A stretch of DNA of 64,000 nt from Collybia mongolica (taxonomy: Eukaryota; Basidiomycota; Agaricomycetes; Agaricales; Clitocybaceae): contig JAAXNY010000004.1 in the NCBI GenBank assembly GCA_013420905.1, forward strand, positions 1,736,001-1,800,000, given 5' to 3'. Made by a program: the position numbers and the translations under genes. Positions 55,501 to 64,000 of the stretch are shown here, piece after piece. The stretch's first letter is position 1, and every line of letters begins with the position of its first letter. The notes below the pieces were generated by a model, which had not been told where the DNA came from, did not search any database, and saw nothing but the letters and a program-made list of their open reading frames with translations.

Positions 55501-58500
55501 AGGGAACATCGAACGCAAATGCATTTTTGTTCTCCGAGAGGAATTCAACCAGCCACGCATAGCGCAGCTGGCGGCTGGGCTTGTCTTCCCGTCCATGCCG
55601 TGGACAGTCGAATAGGATGTGTTGTACGGTTTCCAAGGGAGCACTGCACCTACAGGAGACAGATTCTTCCTTGAAGAATCGTGATTGTAACGCCCCAATT
55701 GGAGCGTGTCCAGTGATGCATCGCACCAAGCGGGCAGTCAGAGCATGGCTGTGACCAGTCTTGCACATCCACGGCCCATTGTTTACATGGGTCGGAGTGA
55801 GCGGGGTGTCCTTTTTTGCATAGAGCATCAGGAAATTGGAGCCAATGTACTTCTTGGACTGGAAGGGAGACTTCCAGCCGTCAAGCATGCGTGTAACTGC
55901 TTCGCGTCATGCAAAGTCAGCAGATATAACCGGCGCTCCACCTGCCTCAACACGAGTTGAGACGGTGCTGATGTGTGCCAGTTGGTGGTCTTCAATCTCC
56001 ACACCACTTGTAATATGGTGGAGGTGAATCTTGTGGATGGCGCGGAGCTGCAGCCAAGGCAGCAGCACATTGCACACTTTGAGGGCTGATGCTTGACCTG
56101 AGTGGTGCGACGCATCAAGGGAACGCCTGAGGGCGTTGATGGAGTCGGAGAAGATATGGACATCATGGATGTCCTCTAGTCTAATGTCAGCTGCCTGTTG
56201 GGTGCCTTCCGCAATTGCTCACAGCTCGGCGTCATCAGACGTAGATAGGCCGGTAGCAAACCAGTCCTCATATAAGTCTCCATCATGCCAGACGTGGTAA
56301 ACCACGACTGACTGCATGGGAGGAGGGGGGGTGGATGCATCAGTGATAATGCAGATGCTCCATGGGGAATGAGAGGCCTCATCGACAGCGCTCTTCAGCG
56401 ATGTGATGCAGTCTTTCATGAATTCCTTGCGGTGATCACTGCCCTTAGGTGGGGGGGTGACAATGTCGTAGACAATGTGACCAGGGAACAGGTCCTTGGG
56501 GTGCATGCCTGGTTGGTTGAGTGGGTGGACAGGGTCCAGATCCAGGGAAGAGAAGCCAAGGTTAGACCAGGCCTCTACGATGGGTGATACGAGTTTACCG
56601 AGCCTATGGCTTGGGTTGCGGGCATTGAGGGTCTCGACAGAGAATTTGTGGTTCCCATTGATGAGGTGTCGAAAGGCGTGTGAGGCCTGGAGCACACGGG
56701 AGCGGACATGACTCCTTTCCACCAGCTTTCTGACATGGAGGTGGATAGGGGGTATGCCTGCGAGGGTCTCGCCAGGCCCGTTTGGGGATGTCTTGAAGGT
56801 GCCAGTGATCCAAAGGCATGCTCGTCTTTGCATCTTCCGGAGGTTATCGAGAGGGCCTGCCATGCAGGCCCCTTCGTACATCCAAAGCCTGCTCCCATAT
56901 GTAGCAATGGGAAGAACACAGGCTCGGTATAGCATTCGTTTGTGCTTGGGCCTAAGTCTGCGCACCAAGTTGCCAAGGGAGAGCATAGCCTTTACAGAGG
57001 TGAGGGCTTTGTTCGTGTATCGTTTGACGTGCTCTCTGAATGTGAGGGGACGGTCAAAGAAGAATCCGAGGTAGTGCCAAATGGTGCCAGGGCGGAGGGG
57101 GGTGTCCCCAGTATATGGGGCATAGCCAAGGTCGATGTCAGGATTGATATTGCCATGTTTTTGAGAGAAGTGGAATCCCTCTGACTTGCTGTGTTCAAGA
57201 ACCAAACCCATAGCCTGGGTGAGCTCGAATACGACTTTGTAGGCCCCTTTGAGCTTAACAAGGTTCTGTTTGAATGTGTCCGACTGCACTATAATGGTGC
57301 CATCATCCACATAGGAAATTAGTGAAGCTATGCGGACCCTCCATTCGAATTCCTTGAGGAGGGGTGCGAGGCATAGGGCAGAGAGGATGGGGGACATGGC
57401 GGAGCCTTGTCCCAGACCCACGCTGGATGGGAAGAGCGGGGACAATTCATCGTCCCACGCGTATCTAGTATGACGATCAACGAGGTATGACCTGAAGAAC
57501 GCAACCACTTCTGGCGCGAATCCCTGTCTCTCGAGGATGTGTAGGAGGACCTTGTGGTTTATGGATGGGAAGAACTGAGCTAGGTCGAAAGCAACGACGC
57601 TCGTCTTGAGTTTGGCATGCCATCCTGAGCAGACAACGTGTGTGAGAAAGCAGCCAGCATCCTCGGTGGAGTTCTGACAGACTCCTCCGAACTGATTGGG
57701 GTGGAGTACACCGTGTTGAGCAGCTTCAAACTGCATCCTGGTGGACAACATTTTCTCTAGAAGTTTGCCCAGTGTGTTCAATAGAACTATTGGGCGAAAC
57801 GACTTGGGAGTGTCATACAATGGTTTACCCAGCTTGGGTATAACCACCGTAATGGATGCTTTAAACTTGGCAGGCCAATGGCCTGACGAGAGGCAAGTGT
57901 TTGCAAGCCACAAGAGTAGTTTGCTGCACAGGTCATCTTGGGTGATCTGTTTAAGGTGACGCCATGAGATGTGATCCGGCCCAGGGGCGGATCGGTTCGA
58001 GGTGCCTGAAAGGGCATCCGACATCTCAGCAGCAGAGTAGGGGACCCACACCCACGTTGTGGGTGAGGTCCAAGTGTTGCCCAGCTTGTCAAGGTCAATT
58101 GGCCTATCAATAGCTGAGTTGAAGGTGGAGTGCAATGTGTTCCATAGCGACTCTGTGGTGCTGCATGGCATGCCTTGGTACGAGATAGCCTCGACCGGGT
58201 CAGCTGTGTAACCCCGGAATGCCGGGACAAACACAAGGTCAAGGACCGAGCCACGCAGGGCCGCATTATACGGCTGATGCGTGACCCGCCCCGAGGGGGG
58301 GGCAACCCTCTCAAGGCTGAGGGCGGCCGCGCACTCCATGAGCCTGTTGGCCATGGGGTGCTCATGATTGAGGGTAGCATCCCAATGCGCTGAGGGGCAA
58401 TTAAAATCACCCCCCATATAGCTAACATCGGGGAACTCATCCAGGTGGTCTTTGAGGAATTGGACTGCTGATCCATTCTCATCTGAGTAGACATTCATCA

Positions 58501-58882
58501 AATGCACTGGGCCAAGGTGCCCTCAAACAGTGATGAGCATGACATCGTGGTGGTTAATGATGTCCGATCGGAGCTTAGGTTTCACCGGGCGGATAGCTTG
58601 GTTGACATAGGCCATGACGTGTGGCCGATCTTCGGCAGCGTCGAACCCTTTGGGGAACATGGGAATCCAGTCCGGGTGGACGGGTGGTCCCCTGATGGGG
58701 ACCCTGTCTTTTTTGGTCAGGGAGGCTGTATACCATACAGTGGCCCATGGCGGCTCCTACAGGAAGAGAATGTCAGTGATGTCCTTGCGGCGTTCTAACA
58801 GGTCAACTGTCCAGTGTCGTTTGTGCCCGACATTTTGGCAGTAGGTTCTGAGTGTATTTACATTACAAGTTGTACTAGACAT
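55501..58882 (-). pseudogene. LINE L3 ORF2: APE, RT, RNase H
   Basis: Keeps an uninterrupted stretch of 762 codons (58,507-56,219) with M-G-G-D-F-N-C-P, D-L-A-Q-F-F-P-S, G-Q-G-S-A-M-S-P, S-Y-V-D-D-G-T (about 57,300-57,320) and the RNase H Asp in I-I-T-D-A-S. Stops: TAG at 58,755-58,757 (CAG in L2), TGA at 58,524-58,526 (CGA in L2), TGA at 56,219-56,221 (CGA in L1) and TGA at 55,907-55,909 (CGA in L2). Relative to L2 it lacks about 155 codons between the endonuclease end (G-Y-T-A-D) and the RT start (Y-Q-G-M-P-C), a deletion that keeps frame. Confidence 0.9.
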
Positions 58883-58885
58883 TAA

Positions 58886-60608
58886 TCAAGTAACTTTTTG
58901 TCGAATCGCTTGAGTACCCTCCCTGTGTCCTTGGAGCCCGTCTCCTGTAATGGTAGGGAAGGGGGTATCAGCAGAGGGCGCAAAGCATAAGAGCTCATCG
59001 CCTACCTTCTGGGCAGTGTACTTGGCCGCTAGCCATTTGGCATCATAGTGGTGTTTCCAAAAGGAACACTTCCTGTCATCAGACTCATGGGCAAGGCCAC
59101 AGTTGATGCATTGGGAGGCATGGGGGCACTTATGACCTGCTGGTGTGGCAAGTCTTGGTGGGGTGGCCTTGCAGCATGCCGCCAGGTTGCGGTGGTTGCG
59201 GGCATCATGGGGCCTGCTGCAGTAGGAGCACAGTTGAGCTCTGAAGGGACAGACCTCCTTGCAGTGGCCGAACCTCCAGCACTTTGTGCAGATAGGGACT
59301 CCTATCCGCTTATCAGCAGGTAAGATGGTCAAGGACTGGGACCCGAGCATGAAGCTCTTGTTCCAGAGGCTGCGGAGGTGGGTGCCTCCACGAGAATCGT
59401 AAATGTTGAAGAACACAGTGCATGAGTCCGACGTTTTGGAGTTTCTGACCATGCGGGGGAGTGCCCCCTGGTACAGATGGATTGCACCTTTCCATTTGCA
59501 GGATTCAAGGATAGTCTTGACCTCCAAAGGAGTGATGGGAATGGGCTTCCTGGGCTCGTCATATGTGACGGTGGTACCAAAGAAGGGGAAGTTGGGGATG
59601 CGGAGGAAGGTCTTGGAGGACCTGACCTCAACCCATGTCTCTGTATCGGCCCCTCGAGCCTCCTTTGCCTTGGTGTCAAAGAACTGGTAGAGGACTTGGA
59701 GGTCGTCTTCGGAAGGCACAGAATCCATGACGAGGGACAAACCCCCAAGATGGTTCCGTGTTTCCACAATGGCGCGGATGGTTCGACGATTAGAACCAAG
59801 AATGCTGTTAATCGTCGGTATAACAGGAGCATTGTCCCAGTACACCGGCGGGGAGCAGAAGACCACGACTTCTTTCCGAGAGGAACCGTGGGTGGTGGAA
59901 CGCTTCACGTTGGCGTGAGCCCGTTCAGCATTGGTGCGGGAGTTGGCAGCCCCGCCCGCAACGATCTGTTGCGCTTGGACAATGGATGCGTTGGGAGCTG
60001 AGGGGAAAGACTTGGCCATTTGGACTAGTCCCTCCGCCGTGGCAGCGGCACCCTTCCTCCTCTTAGAAGGGGGAGGTTGGGGGAGAGGGGCAGCAGCAGC
60101 TGCCATAGATGCAAACAAGGCCAGGGTTGGCCGAGGGGGGGGAGGCGGAGGCCGTCTGGACGACCGAGCCGGGATGAGCTTCCTTTGGGGCCTGCGGAGA
60201 CCTGCAGGATCAGAGGTAGCATTGGACAAGTGGGGGGGCCGCTGCCCTGACCCAGGGGGACCATACTTAGGGGGGGGGAGCGTCAGGGGGGAGCTGGCTC
60301 CGAAGGCTGTCAATGACCTGTTGTAAGGCAGCGACTTGAGAGGTCCCATTGGCAACATGCCGTATGAGGCCAATTTCGGAGGCCGAGTATACGACCTGGA
60401 GGAGCTCAGTGGCAAAGGTGTCAGTGAGGTGTGCAGGGACACGGTATCCCTTTTCAGTCCATAGGTTCATGAGCTCTGTTGTGTTATGGAGCAATGAGGT
60501 AGCCGCCTGCACGTCAATCTCCGCCGATTCTTTTGAACCGGTTGGGAGGAAGGCATCAGCGGGGTCGTCAAAGCTCTCCTGGAAAGAGTTCATCTCCACC
60601 CCCTCCAA
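58886..60608 (-). pseudogene. LINE L3 ORF1 (gag-like, zinc knuckles)
   Basis: Same protein as 44,445-46,287. One frameshift near 60,270, in a C/G homopolymer after L-P-P-D-A-P-P, separates an N-terminal 113 codons from an otherwise open 518-codon frame. The codons that are TGA in L2 (R-T-I in L3) are intact here, and the three Cys/His knuckles are kept. The extreme N-terminus is lost by 5' truncation. Confidence 0.88.
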
Positions 60609-60635
60609 GGTTTCCTCTCGGTCCTGGGGAGGTGG

Positions 60636-61642
60636 CTTAGTTTAGGGCCCCTCTTGCGAGGAGCCCTATCGGTGACTTTGGGAATTTTCACCAGGGAGTA
60701 CAACCCCAGCTACTCACTCCTTGGCATGTCACGCCCTGTTCGGCCCGAAGGCCTGCCTATTTGGTGTTGCATGTTATCATCAATGGGCTGACTCAGTACT
60801 TTTCAACATATTGCCTCCATCTAGACATCAGTCTTACTCAGCAGTCACCTGCCTTCCAAGTAGGTCGAGTATGGGATCGCACCCGTGACAAGCTTCGGAT
60901 TTAACCGGCGGTGCCAACACCACGGCTTCAACTTAAGCACCAACCTGGATCTATTATACCCAGGGGCACCAACAGAGGATTTAGATCTCTCGAGCCCGGG
61001 GAGGGGGACTACCCCATCCAGCTACGGCCCATGTGTTGAACATTTCCCGTGCCCTGGCAGATGGTTCGGTGATGCCTTCCGGCCCGGATCCCCAATCTGT
61101 CCAGAGTCTCTGTCTCGCCATCAGCCAACCAGATGTGCTATGAGCCTTAATTTGGTCTCTCCGGAGTTACTTATGGAGCTAACGCCCCGCTGATGACTAA
61201 CGTCCTACAAGCGGCCATTGGTATTACCTATTACTGGTATTACCATGCTCATAGGAGTCAGGTGTCCTGTCCCCTCTGTGCCGGGGTCAGAGTGTTATAA
61301 TCCCCATTCTTGATCTTACTGTCCCCTATCCTTTTTGGCCCCAGGGTTGCCACTTAAGGTATTGCCTTGGGGGTGTTGCCACTTGGGGTAGTCCAGTGAC
61401 TGTCACATCACCAGTGGCCATAGAGCTCCAGATCAGGCGCCGGTATTTCCAGCTTTGAATATCCTTTACCAAGGGATTACCTAATCCAGATTTGATTCCC
61501 ACGCCGGGGAACTCATTAGCCAGTGCAGATCTTGGGTAATCTGCCTGAGCGGGAATTGAACCCTCAACCCTTAGGATGTTGCACAGCCACCCTGATGGGA
61601 GCACAACTTTTTGCAGCAATAACCGCTACTCCATTGTGCCCC
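60636..61642 (-). repeat. tRNA-headed dispersed repeat, copy 2 (about 1 kb)
   Basis: 61,319-61,642 matches 1-327. On the minus strand it starts GGGGCACAATGGAG, with A-box-like TAGCGGTTATTGC and a B box GGTTCAATTCC (one change from copy 1's perfect match). A second tRNA-like stretch lies further in (about 60,940-60,860: GCCGGTTAAATCC, then GGGTGCGATCCC). No coding signal beyond the shared 97-codon frame. Its other boundary is set only by the truncated 5' end of LINE L3, so the element's true length is unknown. Confidence 0.5.
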
Positions 61643-62319
61643 TTTGTCAATACCATCAGCCGAGAACAACGCCCTGCACAAATCTGCTGTTGCAAAAGAG
61701 ATAACATTGGACTTGATACCACAGCCAGCATGCGGCTCTACCAGAAAGAAATTTAACTTACAGTTTGCAATGTGTTTAGAAGATGACCAGGATTTATATA
61801 CATCAATTCGTGTAAGTTTCATTTTTATTCACAGAATCTATCTGATTATCTATAGCATTCTGTTTGTGAATTGACTGCCATGGCAGGGATTGATTACACC
61901 CTTTCATGGCACCAACAACCCAAACCAGTAATAGCCCAAATAATTGCTGTAGTAAGTCTCCTGTTATTTACCCTCCCTTTGACTAACAAAGTTGTCAGGC
62001 TCGAAAGCACCATGAGTACCTGAATCAATTTGCCCATAGCTGGCCCATTGAGGAATTCATAAAATACAACCTCAAAAACAGGCATGCCTATGCTTGTCAT
62101 CACGGATATCTACCACCACCCTTGACACTCGCCAATAACACAGATGATGATGATTGAGAAATGGAAGCAGATGAGGATGGAAGTAAACACGGCGAGAGTG
62201 ATGACATGGACACAGACATAGGAAATGGGGACCAAGAGGATGGGGATGAGGGCAAGGGCAATGAGGATGGGGATGAGGACATGATAGGTGAATCAGACCT
62301 AGAAGAGGAGAACTTCTGA
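61643..62319 (+). pseudogene. Unknown intron-containing gene, 3' part, with acidic tail
   Basis: Three exons can be read: about 61,650-61,811 (ending R-K-K-F-N-L-Q-F-A-M-C-L-E-D-D-Q-D-L-Y-T-S-I-R), 61,856-61,951 and 61,999-62,319, with GTAAGT donors and AG acceptors. The last exon has H-E-Y-L-N-Q-F-A-H-S-W-P-I-E-E-F-I-K and R-H-A-Y, then a run of acidic residues. TGA at 62,155-62,157 interrupts, but the same frame stays strongly acidic for 53 further codons to the TGA at 62,317-62,319, so the first stop is probably a mutated CGA. The 5' end is removed by the tRNA-headed repeat. I do not recognise the family. Confidence 0.55.
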
Positions 62320-62519
62320 GTAGGAGAATATTCCAAAATATTCTAATTGATAAACCATACAGATACCATTTTTTTCAAATATAATTGGATTTTTTTGGCA
62401 CTCTAGTGGATGACTTTCATTTAGAAAAGGCTATATTTTAGGCAATATAATTATTGCATTAAGTGGATGAATGTTTCTTGCTCCCCAGTCTGAAAAATCC
62501 CCCAAAAATTGTTGAAAAT

Positions 62520-62880
62520 CATCCAATTTCAAAGGTATGAAATTCATTATGAGCAAGGGGATGAATTGAGAGCCATAGAATTAATCCAGTTATGGTGAAG
62601 AATTCATCCAGAGATACTGTAACTAATCCCACCTTTAAAAGTATGAAATTCATTCTAAGACAAGGGATGAATAAAAGCCATTTATTTAATCCAGTTTGGG
62701 TGAAGAGTTCATCCAGAGATATTTTAACTAATCCCACCTTCAGAAGTATGAAATTCATTCTGAGAAAAAGGATGAATAAAAGCCATTTATTTAATCCAGC
62801 TTTGGTGAAGAATTTATCCTGGGATAACATGGTTAATATTGCCTTTAGAGGTATGATATTCATCCAGGGTATGAATAGTG
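62520..62880. repeat. Tandem repeat of about 107 bp, over three units
   Basis: Units start at the GGTATGAAATTCATT-like sequence near 62,532, 62,641, 62,748 and 62,851, each continuing with GATGAATAAAAGCCATTTAT, TTAATCCAG, GGTGAAGAATTCATCC and TAACTAATCCCACC. Confidence 0.8.
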
Positions 62881-63125
62881 GATGAATCTAAAGGTGCTGA
62901 CTTGGGACATTCTATGGCTTGAATTCAGCCAATAAATTACATATGTACTTTCAAGGGGGAAAATCATCTCTTGTTACCTACTCTAAGAGTTGAATTTCCC
63001 AATATTTGTAAATGAAATTCATTATATTTCTGTTGTTACCATGGGATGAAATTTATACTTTATAAAGATGACTTCCCACTGCTTAAGTAAGGAAAGGGGG
63101 GTTGTAAATTCATCCTCTATGGAGC
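62881..63125. other. Non-coding DNA with scattered ATGAAATTCAT motifs
   Basis: Continues the motif family of the tandem repeat (for example near 63,014 and 63,051) without a regular period. Confidence 0.4.
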
Positions 63126-63740
63126 TCACAGTGGTGCATATCCATCTGTTCTCTGCTGATTGATGTATACCATTTGGACGTTGATGTTGTTTGGATTGAT
63201 TTTGGTGGTAGCAATCTCTCCAGGGGTTCTGTTTATGTTGACAACAAGACCAAAGAGGTGTTCATTGGGTGAGAATTTGAGGTGTGGCAATATACAGTTA
63301 TTAAGGGATTTGACAGTGGCATCCAGGTGGTCAGGCCATGAGGCCAGTATGTCTTTCTTTTCCATCTTCTCCCACTCATCTTCCCCAAGATCCAGCAAGC
63401 ATAACCTTTTTAGTCTTCCTAGTAATTTTGCATTCATACCTTCTAGTAAGCTGTTGACCCATGGTGAATACACTGGGACAATTCAGAGCTCAACTTTGCA
63501 TTCATCACATGCCTCTTGGACCTAGTGATTGTTGAATTCCGGCCCATTATCTACCATAAGAGTTTCCGCTGATGGGAATGTTCTCCAAATTCCTTTGAGG
63601 GCTTTGACTATTGAAGTACCTGTTGGTGCAGTTTTTAGTTTGTCAACCCACAGCCATTGGGAGTATACATCCATGTATAGCCCTATTTTGGTAAAGCTGC
63701 CTTTCCCCTTGGGCATTGACAGTGTGTTGGCCACCATTAG
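63126..63740 (-). pseudogene. Ty3/gypsy integrase core, remnant
   Basis: Minus-strand frame with the integrase core triad: M-D-V-Y-S-Q-W, V-D-N-G-P-E-F and, 35 residues on, the Glu of V-N-S-L-L-E-G-M-N. It continues L-L-G-R-L-K-R-L-C, W-P-D-H-L-D and L-K-F-S-P-N-E-H-L-F-G-L-V-V-N, typical of fungal gypsy elements. Two in-frame stops (TAG after N-N-H, TGA after V-E-L, near 63,480-63,525) disable it. No LTRs or other pol domains are visible; 62,500-63,120 and 63,741-64,000 on either side carry ATGAAATTCAT-type repeats. Confidence 0.9.
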
Positions 63741-64000
63741 TTCAAATGGATGTCACTGTGTGATTGGTTCACTGTGCACCTGGTGGGGGAGGTTTTTCCC
63801 CCACTTAATGGATGAAAGCAGCATTTCCTAAGTTTAGTGGATGAATCTAAAGGGTATGAAATTGGGATGAAATTTCATCCCATTAGAGGTGAATTATATG
63901 GGACAATTTTAATCCAGTGAAAAAGAGGGGAATTTCATCCTATAATGGGTGGGTTTTATTAGATCATTTTAATCTATTAGAGAGTGAACTTTCATCCCAT
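63741..64000. repeat. AATTTCATCC-rich repeat region at window end
   Basis: Contains GGGATGAAATTTCATCCC (a palindrome, about 63,868-63,885) and further GAATTTCATCC and TTTTAATC motifs. It runs off the window. Confidence 0.55.

Larger units (their letters stand above)
55150..60635 (-). mobile_element. LINE copy L3
   Basis: Second long copy of the L2 family, on the minus strand. The poly-T run at 55,150-55,168 is its poly-A tail; the 5' end at about 60,635 is truncated inside the early part of ORF1. The flank on the tail side is module B; the flank at the 5' side is the tRNA-headed repeat, with no matching target duplication, so either the insertion junction was rearranged or the 5' side was joined to another element. 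Confidence 0.9.

Noticed and set aside
1..64000. CRISPR array, rRNA genes, canonical tRNA genes
   Set aside because: No regular repeat-spacer array and no rRNA sequence seen. The tRNA-like stretches lack full cloverleaf pairing and lie in dispersed repeats.

Overview
The window looks like a gene-poor, transposon-rich stretch of a filamentous basidiomycete genome, probably Agaricomycetes. The four intact genes carry many 49-61 bp spliceosomal introns with GTRNGY donors. The protein families fit that group: an ANL acetoacetyl-CoA synthetase, Dbf4, Atg5 and a small secreted protein. The mobile elements are typical fungal types: Helitron, Tc1/mariner, LINEs with gag-like ORF1 and RNase H, Ty1/copia and Ty3/gypsy. 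I cannot name the species.

Layout. 1-22,080 is a Helitron on the minus strand broken into pieces by nested insertions. From 3' to 5' on its own strand: a tRNA-headed repeat (1-327), helicase (328-1,900), a 498-bp TA-flanked MITE (1,901-2,398), Rep nuclease (2,399-3,290), a composite of about 12.7 kb built from four dispersed modules A-D in both orientations (3,275-15,945), the upstream part of Rep (15,946-16,290), a SINE-like element (16,980-17,990), a nearly intact Tc1 transposon (17,993-19,600), and a Gln-rich open frame that may be the Helitron N-terminus (19,603-22,076), itself split by a hAT-like element (20,312-21,632). 22,080-28,250 is AT-rich and non-coding, with small duplicated and inverted repeats. 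28,250-31,760 is a decayed copia element and 32,232-33,428 a 5'-truncated LINE with target-site duplications.

The only intact host genes lie between 33,972 and 41,905: a secreted protein (+), DBF4 (-), acetoacetyl-CoA synthetase (-) and ATG5 (+). I resolved all four to exon level and each gives an uninterrupted reading frame (219, 606, 692 and 366 aa). The synthetase and ATG5 share a 159-bp divergent promoter; the secreted-protein gene and DBF4 converge 159 bp apart.

From 42,572 the A-D modules return (42,572-44,119 and 50,449-55,149), split and flanked by two long copies of one LINE family (plus strand 44,120-50,448; minus strand 55,150-60,635). The right end holds a second copy of the tRNA-headed repeat, a broken intron-containing gene with an acidic tail, short tandem repeats rich in ATGAAATTCAT, and a Ty3/gypsy integrase remnant.

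Two themes run through the window. First, modules A-D sit in large inverted arrangements, and module C carries a conserved 68-bp palindrome. Second, premature stops in very different elements repeatedly look like CGA to TGA, some proven by comparing copies here, pointing to CpG-directed C-to-T decay. No protein-coding defence or biosynthetic system was found; the module A-D repeat is the best candidate for something undescribed.
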